DNA from: an uncultured Prevotellaceae bacterium
Lineage (GTDB): Bacteria; Bacteroidota; Bacteroidia; Bacteroidales; Bacteroidaceae
Assembly (NCBI GenBank): GCA_946540735.1
Contig: CAMNIN010000039.1
Location: 1 to 37,590, forward strand
Direction of reading: 5' to 3'
Length of the DNA: 37,590 nucleotides
The notes under the pieces are model-generated. The model was not told the DNA's origin. It saw nothing but the letters and a program-made list of their open reading frames with translations, and searched no databases. Below are positions 28,401 through 32,700 of the stretch, piece after piece. Position 1 is the stretch's first letter. The number at the start of each line of letters is the position of its first letter. The translations under genes were made by a program, and so were the position numbers.

Positions 28401-29460
28401 CTTGAATGTGAAAAACATGAAGGTGAGCTATGACCCGAAGTCAACCACAGACAATTCCGTAGCCATAAATGTCGAAAATGCTATGGTCAACAAGCTTGGT
28501 TTCATCGACGGCACCAATGGTCAATTGAGACTCGACTTAAGCGATAAGCCTCAGGTGATTTGGACAGAAAGCAACAAGACGCTTACTTTCTTCTATGGCG
28601 GAAAAGTTTATGTAGGTGATACGTTCAATGGATACACTGTGACAAATGTGTGGAGTGACGCTCAAGTGACCAATTCTTCACAGACAGGCAAACCAGACTG
28701 GGCCATGACAGTATCCCAAAAAATTGCCCGTAAAACTATTATTGTGCCGGCAGAAGGATCCGTTTGGGGCGCAGTGACCAAGGTCGTTATCGACGAATCG
28801 TTTAGTTTGGTGAAGCCAAATAGCACAAGAAGTTGGTTCGACCTTAATAATCAGTTGACGACAATCAGTGGGTTAGAAAACTTGAACACAGAAAATGTGG
28901 AGACGATGGATTACATGTTTAGTGGATATGGTGGCGCGTCTTTGAATGTTTCGAATCTGAACACCTCCAAGGTGAAATCGATGCGTTTGATGTTTTCTAA
29001 TTCTTCCTTGACAAACCTCGACCTCAGCAATTTCGGCACGAGTAATGTGACAGATATGTCGAATATGTTTGCAAATTGTGCTGAGCTTCAAACGCTGACG
29101 TTCAGTGATAAATTTAAGACACAAAAGGTAACAAGTATGTCAGGGCTGTTTAGTGGTTGTAATAAAATTAATAACCTTGACATCACGAGTTTCGACATGA
29201 CAAATGTTACAAATGTTGACTATATGTTCGAAAATTGTACAGGACTTAAGAACATGAAGATGCTATACTTCAATGTCGGTTCAAATGTCAACGGTATCAA
29301 CGTATTCAGAAATGTTACAGGCCTGACCGTGAAAGTGGATTTAAGAGAGGAAGAATGTACCAATTTGAAATCCACTCTCAGTAAATTAGGTTTCACCAGT
29401 ACCACAGGAACTATAGAATTTAAAAAAGTTGAGCTTCGTCCATTTAACCCCAGATTTTAA
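16465..29460 (+). CDS. 4331-aa giant surface protein with BspA-like C-terminal repeats
   Basis: This uninterrupted 13-kb frame encodes an exported giant. ATG 16465 is used; ATG 16498 (MTRLLTLMVCWLSLTAQAQ) gives an equally good signal peptide. Residues about 25-190 (LPPQAGRYISDPGKFFKVWL...) recall, from memory, the TANFOR domain of large Bacteroidales proteins. Two FN3-like segments (about 190-335 and 385-520) flank a Gly/Asp/Asn-rich linker near 345-372. Residues about 535-2000 are long beta-rich stretches with many short Gly turns; about 2000-2860 is mixed alpha/beta and unlike anything I recognise. From about 2870 to the end are five BspA/DUF285 modules (MFxGC-type repeats). No type IX tail or LPxTG motif is visible at the C-terminus. 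It sits between a barrel gene (61 bp upstream) and an FN3 gene (22 bp downstream). Adhesion is plausible but unproven. Confidence 0.93.
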   Translation: MNDSTRYGFRTMTRLLTLMVCWLSLTAQAQEKVTVMLNPVQQVLPPQAGRYISDPGKFFKVWLVNNTDEQQLVHLGLQIEQRFPNQELWVSTHMESGHIPQRPIVLAPNQQKLLNAIEMRHLFDHFTKSDVFIKDGRHLNVTNGDYGLLPEGEYEAFLTAYKWDPELTSPVVLSDPSGGNTLFNICYEAEAPKFLSPVVTDMDGGLGELKVVKLNKNLPISFTWIAPTLNCNAPLVNFEYAVRIVELGSLMPDEAMHTNTQTFLERKNLISTTFTVNQAYTRQMIEEGQAEGKIYALQVTATTPYMNDNSIYFSLIKNEGKSPILLFQLYDPDSKVPELADVPQGGDGGGGNDNGGGQGGGGDVNPNDDGGGYSLSLDDVSGKYDDIDDLYVFSQPKLISPSFSGRTYRTVYLGENIDVEWRKAWFEGGRGLEQEKVEFEYTINLYTGNTADDAKTIFNTTPIYTKDKIKECNYTLDWTDVDYDFGDGTYIILRVTATPTNEESVRMLPDEKNYVDFVLTNGYEETFECGESTADVDDTTPITTKPASNATLHIGAWDLTFDANYANVKLEDGLLKGTGWISWPIAGLNARIAVEFEDLKVNAAGQVFEGTCKTRGNPTTEKENVTINGKSYSPDEIAKSLFEEDALNDIFGLSGLPAELQEKVQNEGASLAQSYNIGKYYSMYKKAENLWTSGTLADLYFPLSLPKSIKDQLPKDFDIQIADMTFTPTAAIMNVIAEIVMPNSDVFEGQQVLVFGAPRLCVQPDRILPEDGVIALLSNFPIKDPTSEFVLTFKAPTNPLDPVSHDGCFIRWENDEFDALGLEIAMLLPNTKRIINGQTQDDIPALLDLYATIEKGQSAVNFLAEGTLTPFEVTDLPGWKFANDEQGSGLTVIFDHNTERNGDHMPSISKMDELYPNKAFDPRLCGSGVSDSDTGWNHWVGVYINNLNVEFPKFAVFGNGDEGLKIGAQHMLIDASGITCKAFSKDILNAETGSCGGWAFSVSNATVDIVQNNFDNCQIDGSFGVPLLGKAAQKKAAEETKKTKGIDCSDNSGKDDYKDIDYHCEIRHLTAMEDVNIEKWNAAGTQKETTTRRGYKNNRLAYVFSTDNSVGVDLTLNFVLGNLTLKNEQTYFLVESIDDDPDKEGDQAYTQVELCMAGDISIIGSTTINEKLDGLKSRFSGLAKILEDTKLPIHMPGIHFAKMRLSNKKEADWRTDLGLDSNNLHQNRLKAQENWLKNTYKMWDITSGEEVELSKDECYFNYGEWSLASERKKIGPFSFNLKEFKPKMDGDRFSLNINGDIGLVEDKICVGGDIAISADLHKEGGFKNIKNWYLSDGDFELKELSLDLDFTMLHFFGKLNIGSNDEGENGYAGELDITIKELFELKCTGGYYNHKASNLSSEEKEMLKADDPDFKDVAVSNITDVNYSWGYFTISVASEAGLRFDPVVINRISGGFYFNCKPLAAAAAEGKKSHEFVGTPKGQYGMIGVAFGLGMSTSAGEKVLKLDADMLVVYDRQNKCLSAFKFYGGVEAVGSLIKADVTLVYVNDKNSSGVTLDRYLSLNMTMEAGWTTKELENFVGEVNDKLKELKGEFDKFSSDIKGLSTDPKTAMQGLKRLSGKDSDNPPDYNALDNLSEEDSGETVKSDSKTDKEREDLGLTAMRTKVQLEFMVTWVKNKTMNTTPKWHLYLGEPTPDKRCTFTYIDFDSKICSAHIGADGYICVGNELPNNGELPPIPDKISEFLSGHKYSNADMGADEAKVARSRMSVVKGMLNPGNINGGVMVGASAWGDISIDLGLLKGSLGATAGFDAALVNYGNSAFCMNNGSTMGYKGWYATGQLYAYLWANLGVHIDLGALYEGDIWFFDAGIGGVLEVGLPHPSWVEGQARIKMEFLGGLFKVNKKFHFSAGGHCIPFRGNALDGFSLFSGVNMGSDSLYQALCRPEFAISKGDVSKMIVSTNASLGSHYRLIDPTYVVEMAKNHFGLEESEITDEIRDSLSLQASRTYVFDLEKRTNDYGKLGVRLVDLGKEPTNILKRNPNVTEEQFYKECSQNLNPDWRKNKPPYDNMLAAVASRYYKRENTIYDGSCKMSSYNINDIIEGEIIKENTVSRMTHLLVREVVNGATGNTIPANGIGTFVDYVYVSAISDGNSIIEKTVNFREDKGQNFHLCDMDVEKGHSYALILTGTAYEINNGERMWCEYVRSKNDKMETIPMKWNQEKIWFFRVKDDDEDMINKYELSTLEPYVALAYPSVDGVKVQNDSTTAFTAYYNDIKYPNIALNRDLTNDIRQNELKWTLTAYQTEDFETNPEHKPIRVQTRNVKYLTNPASSNSDLNKPADYVNIVPESWFDDIKEFNNLIDQQGKNYDFSNELYHLQLGYTYKAPQRNADGSLKRHNGQSWAAVLETDRDTTVYLVDLWMTAAPHRVNINGSTKTDSWLESTSPELTGDLLDYVEPFVGVSPSNYTVLDYDGMNGLTDDAIVFNNLKYNSTPMRLLDPWLYLAYLSKWTFVGDHVINSYAFDNVPTLFASESLIYDYNSSVINSDFIKGDYSKSLWELRNDMFNTWNDWHYNNAKQPEWPLPSTLKTIGGITAANQNGRVSTFKPLNLRLNQPRALAYSDLLWNFDAPYVVASHMSADLKEQARTLYDYFAESWSLGWGPTMALLFDQKVQAFNNLHRGHYLEYTYRGVTAKVPYYQLPLIFGGCFSNEGILDTEVSAAGNRTFYKSIGLSDDVKEFGRWNSANSSLLFFRLIGNEAQPKYDNQPIKSFRRNNWLSNYQSYPYPDSDKEKRLQVEYDEFNIQKARSSVFRFYAHAYRVDSYNMSTGEYVMLNRGAYPHEDQFNMGKDGIPDEWTDALGMVGEEMNPNLEEKYTYAIWTESDKTLTLLYSDQIYERDGMYGGKTITDVWRGDNFMRADRHKNIREAAETVVIDWSMRDATFTDLSYWFKDFKKVKEIWGFEYLNWEYVTNVSHMFENCELLTKLNLSTMKETSWNITDMSSMFENCKSLKDLSVWFFNTQKVVDMSRMFKGCEKVEDLPLSNFTSENLLNTKEMFAGCKNLKKVYIYFEGKSIKDCSQMFAGCPNLVYLDIEDFAPEQVDDCTSMFTDVTSDLQIHISYYLPCDIQAQIPSIGSYMKYTTQAIDVSSNVKVKNHPMQALYCKNNSGEYELHFIKDRIQYEKGDTYRYSHSYLSHGLPVIENQNLTVEEAWRFDDFKDTRVISTRHGERHWDPNKNKFEGDFFMTSQVSSTNNSIPWENVKATIKRVVFEESFASESSQCKLDRFMSTRKWFSGCSNLVSISGLEYLITEYVQDMKEMFAGCKNLQDFTIFEYTSNVTDMEGMFKDCQSLTTLDLSSWLTWKVEDMSNMFSQCRSLRELNLERWNTTALKSCGSMFYQVPKTCYIRICNSIGSKIYTAQLDKTNYPYLEVSNCTSRKPLREHTHDFTSKLGVAQVIWTADDNTLTFTKGGGKKVGDDFNGHTVTGVWSSEEVTNSPENEAPGWTKTITRDNKMEAVGGSAYGKAVKVVIDESFSSVQPHSTSYWFQLGSQMKTIEGLQYLNTSEVESMNRMFATCGTTLLRDMNFNTSKVKSMEGMFADCRVSYLNDITSFNTDNVTNMANMFNGCNNLQSLDLSNFKTQHVTDMTGMFRNCNFVKELDLLSFDLSNVREISYMFNGCTILKTMHIKDFDLTSNAVKNSMYVFNGLSECRVYVHKTEEECPNLRYDFSRMGFSSETGEIAFFAPQVIWTEDSHTLTFVSSLSGVIYTPGENYNGQTVTAVWSGSDITNTPVNDGKAPWTDTVKNKLTKVVIDQSFSDVRPKSTAYWFAMPRISESSDGGSGFDPNKAYEGNNVLTNNYEAFTGLEYLNTSEVTDMTRMFNYCRVRSGLDLSHFNTEKVTSMNEMFAGCLSLNPLNFASFNTSNVTNMQGMFYELSANTLDISDFNTNKVTNADRMFSSSSISNLKVGPDFQFKNMTTKAQDAFLNVKNMKVSYDPKSTTDNSVAINVENAMVNKLGFIDGTNGQLRLDLSDKPQVIWTESNKTLTFFYGGKVYVGDTFNGYTVTNVWSDAQVTNSSQTGKPDWAMTVSQKIARKTIIVPAEGSVWGAVTKVVIDESFSLVKPNSTRSWFDLNNQLTTISGLENLNTENVETMDYMFSGYGGASLNVSNLNTSKVKSMRLMFSNSSLTNLDLSNFGTSNVTDMSNMFANCAELQTLTFSDKFKTQKVTSMSGLFSGCNKINNLDITSFDMTNVTNVDYMFENCTGLKNMKMLYFNVGSNVNGINVFRNVTGLTVKVDLREEECTNLKSTLSKLGFTSTTGTIEFKKVELRPFNPRF
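25075..29457 (+). repeat. five BspA/DUF285 modules in the giant gene, about 0.87 kb each
   Basis: Modules begin near 25075, 25925, 26807, 27682 and 28549 (spacing 850-882 bp). Each starts with a beta header (QVIWTEDSHTLTF-like, then TVTxVWS and VVIDxSF...YWF) and continues with 4-6 repeats of the type NVTxMxxMFxGCxxLxxLDLSxF, about 24 in all. Most end with a LGF-T/S-TGxI-F cap. Module 2 has a strongly diverged header. BspA-like repeats are leucine-rich-repeat relatives that bind host or bacterial surface ligands in several species. Confidence 0.85.
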
Positions 29461-29482
29461 AGAATAGTATTATAATTAGCAC

Positions 29483-31744
29483 ATGAAATACAAGTCAATC
29501 ATAGCAATCCTGGCGATATCTGCCGCCTGCTTAACAGCAGGCGCGCAGACACCCGGCACCACGGGCGTCGCGTCAGCACCTCAGGAAGCAGTGGTAAGGC
29601 ATAGGACAGAACCCCTTATCACCACAAAGATCAAACTGCTCACACGCACCTACGGTGACAGCATTGTGCTGCGCTGGGCTGCGGAGGATTTCGTGTCGTG
29701 GAAATACCTCTGCGTATATGGCGTCAACGTGCTGCGTGTGCAGCGCGACGGTCGACCCGGACTGAATATCGACACGTTGGCATACGGTTTGAAACCACTC
29801 TCGTTGGAGCAGTTCCGAAAGAAATATCCCGACTCCGACTCGTTGGCACTCGTGCCGCAAGGAGTGCTCTACGGTAGGGCTACGAACTACAAATTCGCAA
29901 AGCCGGGTACCATGGAGCGTTCGTTGGAAGACAACTCGGAACAGGACATAGCCTATGGTTTCGCTATGGTGGTGGCAGAATGGCGCAAAGACCTGGCGGA
30001 GGCTATGGCGGTGAGGTTTACAGACCGAAATGTGACGCCCGGGGCAACCTATGATTACTATATCCAGCCCACGCGCTGGGACAATGGCGGAAAACTGATC
30101 TTCGAGCCAGGTGTGGCAGAGAAAGTGGTGAATATGCCATATACGCCAGTGACCTTCGACCCTGTGGTGATTGACTCGCTAACCTCGCCCTATCATGTCA
30201 GCATCGGATGGTGGGACCATGAGCATTCGAGCTACGAGATAGAACGGCGCATGCTGAGCAACTCCAAAGGGGTGGCGGTGAACGGACCATGGCAGCGGGT
30301 AACCGAAAAGCCCTACATCTCGATGGTGGAACAACCCGAAGGTGAGGACTATTGCCTGCTGGGTGACTCGGTGGCGGAGAACGGCGTCTATGAGTACCGC
30401 ATCATGGGATATGATGCCTTTGCCGACCTCTGCGCGCCCACCAAGCCGCATCGTGTGGTGGTGAGGGACATCCAACCGCCGTCGGCCCCCAATTTGAAGA
30501 ACATCATAATTGAAAGGCCAGACAACAACGACCCGATGGCAAAGGTGATTGCACACTTCGTATGGGAAAAGGAAGAGATAGAGCCTGACTTTGTGGGCTA
30601 CTGCATCAACTACAGCAGCACACGCATCACAGGCAAAGAATGGAAACTGCTCAATGATGACATGATAGCGCCCACGGCCACGACATACGCTGCTGATGTG
30701 ACAGGACTGACGACGGGCATGGTGTGTATCTCGGCGTACGACGACTCTGGTAACGAGAGCCGTTCGTTTGTGCAGTTGATAGAATTGCGTGACTATAAGG
30801 CTCCCGACGCACCCGACTCGCTGCGGGTGACCATTCTGTTGCCGGAAATGGATTCGCTTGTTACGAAAAATGACAAATGGGCGTACGCCATTCTGAACTG
30901 GAATCCGTGCCCTGACGACGACATCGACTACTACGATATTTCGGTGGCCAACGATACGACGCACACGTTCATCATCCGTAACCAAGGCGGTATCCGTGGC
31001 ACGGAGTTCATCGACTCCATGGCGCTCAATGTCAACCAAAAATACATTTACTACAAGGTGAGGGCTGTGGATTACTCGACAAACATCGGTCCATGGAGCC
31101 ATTGGATAGAGGTGGAGCGACCGCATCTCTCACCACCGACAGTGCCGCACCTTGACACCTCGAGCCACAACGACAAGGACGGCATGCACATGGAGTGGAT
31201 TGTGGGTACGGACGCAGACATGAAATACCATGTGGCCTACCGCCGTGTGGGAGAGAAAGGCGACTGGCAGGTAATAGGTCGTTATGATCACGACTCTCTG
31301 GTGACACAAAACTACCGCATCATCCTCGATGATAATCCTCCGTTTGACCGCGAGCAGCGATACTATTACTGTGTGGAGTCACACAACTCATCGCCGTTCA
31401 CCGCGCGCAGCCTCGCCGTGAGCTGGCTGCACCGTGGACCGAAGGTGTGGGAGGTGCCCATCACCCTTGCTGGCGACTACTTCAAGAAGGACGGACATAC
31501 ACGCCTGGTGTGGGAGATTGGCAAGCTGCCTTTCGAAGGTGACTACTACTACTGCATCTACCGGAAAGGACCAGGGGAGAACACGTTCCACTTCGTGCTG
31601 AGTGTGCCTAAGAACTCCCAGGAATATACCGACCGGATACTCCAAAAAGGAGAAAGTGCTGACTACTACGTGATGATCCAGTGGCGCGACGGCCGTCAAA
31701 GTACCCCGTCGAACACCATCACCGTTACTCGCCCTAAAGACTAG
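29483..31744 (+). CDS. secreted fibronectin type III repeat protein
   Basis: This is a 753-aa exported protein with signal peptide MKYKSIIAILAISAACLTAGAQ. The remainder is made of about five or six FN3-like beta-sandwich units, recognisable by recurring YEYRIMGYDAF, YYKVRAVDYS and YYCVESHNSS strands separated by proline-rich linkers such as DIQPPSAPNLKN and RPHLSPPTVPHL. It ends in an FN3-like unit (RQSTPSNTITVTRPKD), with no sorting tail. It follows the giant gene by 22 bp and was probably made from the same transcript. FN3 proteins usually serve as structural or binding partners; a role with the giant protein is inferred from position only. Confidence 0.87.
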   Translation: MKYKSIIAILAISAACLTAGAQTPGTTGVASAPQEAVVRHRTEPLITTKIKLLTRTYGDSIVLRWAAEDFVSWKYLCVYGVNVLRVQRDGRPGLNIDTLAYGLKPLSLEQFRKKYPDSDSLALVPQGVLYGRATNYKFAKPGTMERSLEDNSEQDIAYGFAMVVAEWRKDLAEAMAVRFTDRNVTPGATYDYYIQPTRWDNGGKLIFEPGVAEKVVNMPYTPVTFDPVVIDSLTSPYHVSIGWWDHEHSSYEIERRMLSNSKGVAVNGPWQRVTEKPYISMVEQPEGEDYCLLGDSVAENGVYEYRIMGYDAFADLCAPTKPHRVVVRDIQPPSAPNLKNIIIERPDNNDPMAKVIAHFVWEKEEIEPDFVGYCINYSSTRITGKEWKLLNDDMIAPTATTYAADVTGLTTGMVCISAYDDSGNESRSFVQLIELRDYKAPDAPDSLRVTILLPEMDSLVTKNDKWAYAILNWNPCPDDDIDYYDISVANDTTHTFIIRNQGGIRGTEFIDSMALNVNQKYIYYKVRAVDYSTNIGPWSHWIEVERPHLSPPTVPHLDTSSHNDKDGMHMEWIVGTDADMKYHVAYRRVGEKGDWQVIGRYDHDSLVTQNYRIILDDNPPFDREQRYYYCVESHNSSPFTARSLAVSWLHRGPKVWEVPITLAGDYFKKDGHTRLVWEIGKLPFEGDYYYCIYRKGPGENTFHFVLSVPKNSQEYTDRILQKGESADYYVMIQWRDGRQSTPSNTITVTRPKD

Positions 31745-31751
31745 TCTCTCG

Positions 31752-31813
31752 CCCCCGAGGGGGAGTGGTCAGGCAAGGGTAAATCAACACCCCATCCTTC
31801 TCCCTCAGGGAGA
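31752..31813. repeat. two GC-rich hairpins in the 123-bp gap
   Basis: CCCCC-GA-GGGGG at 31752-31763 and TCTCCCT-C-AGGGAGA at 31799-31813. The two lie in imperfect copies of the same sequence, each followed by GGTCAGG. These resemble the dispersed CCCTC/GAGGG intergenic repeats common in bacterial genomes. They may reduce transcription into the lipoprotein genes; no T-tract follows. Confidence 0.5.
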
Positions 31814-31867
31814 GGTCAGGTGAGGGGAAAATGGGCAAAATGAATAAAACTGAGTAATACTATTCCT

Positions 31868-32626
31868 ATGAAGATAAACATAAGAAACTGCATTCTATGC
31901 CTCGCAATCATGGCGCTCACCACGTCATGCGGTGACTTCTGGGACGGAGGCGACCCCGTCCAGGCACGGGAAATGAGATTGCCCAGGAAGGTGATCAACA
32001 TCATGGTAGGTGACAGATACCAGATACCGGTGGAGTTTGCACCCGAAGACATCACCAACGAAGAGGTGTGGTGGCAAACGGGCAATGAGGAGGTGGCGAC
32101 CATGGATGACGACTATGTGGTGGGGGTGAGCGAGGGTCTGACTAAGGCCTACGCCTTGAGTGTCAGCGACCGACTGCAGGACTCCTGTCTTGTGAATGTC
32201 TTCCCTGGCAGTTATCTCAATCCTAACGAATATCCCTATGACATGGTGATATACGCCGACGTGACCATCCATGGCCACCAATACACTGTTGAGGATGAGG
32301 ATTCGCTCATCATCGCTGCATATAACGACTACGAGCTTCGCGGCATTGGAAAGATGCGCTCAGCCCACGGCCGGCCCTACATGGAGATACGCATCTGGAG
32401 CCCCTTCGAATACGGTGACTGGATTGACCTGATGTGCATCTACCGCGGAAAGGCACTCATCGAACTCTTTCCCGTTCAGTTGCAGTTTGACGGCGAGGCC
32501 CACGGCACCCTCTCCAACCTCATCCCGCTCATCATCGATGAGAATGCGCAGGAATATCATTTCGGATATGACTTGATGAATTTTGAAGAAAATGAGGAGA
32601 CCAGGCCTATCTTCACTTCGGAGTAA
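31868..32626 (+). CDS. exported lipoprotein with bacterial Ig-like domain
   Basis: This is a 252-aa protein with a lipoprotein signal MKINIRNCILCLAIMALTTSC, the lipid-anchored Cys being residue 21. The next residues (GDFWDGGD) are acidic, as in surface-directed Bacteroidetes lipoproteins. Residues about 30-115 resemble a Big_2-type Ig domain (RKVINIMVGDRYQIPVEF, EVWWQTGNEEVATMDDDYVV). The rest is beta-rich without a recognised family. It lies 123 bp after the FN3 gene, past two hairpins, and 74 bp before the next lipoprotein gene. Probably a surface component of the same locus. Confidence 0.82.
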   Translation: MKINIRNCILCLAIMALTTSCGDFWDGGDPVQAREMRLPRKVINIMVGDRYQIPVEFAPEDITNEEVWWQTGNEEVATMDDDYVVGVSEGLTKAYALSVSDRLQDSCLVNVFPGSYLNPNEYPYDMVIYADVTIHGHQYTVEDEDSLIIAAYNDYELRGIGKMRSAHGRPYMEIRIWSPFEYGDWIDLMCIYRGKALIELFPVQLQFDGEAHGTLSNLIPLIIDENAQEYHFGYDLMNFEENEETRPIFTSE

Positions 32627-32700
32627 CAGGACTATGGCGAATGATAATTCTAAGATAATTACTTCAAATAACAAAGACCACAATTTCAACAACATAAACC

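Noticed and set aside
30179..31126. Long minus-strand ORF (315 codons) inside the FN3 gene
   Set aside because: His/Arg/Val-rich antisense shadow of the FN3 gene with no domain signal.
31745..31835. GC-rich inverted repeats considered as an insertion-sequence end
   Set aside because: No transposase, no target duplication and no matching end elsewhere; best read as dispersed intergenic hairpin repeats.
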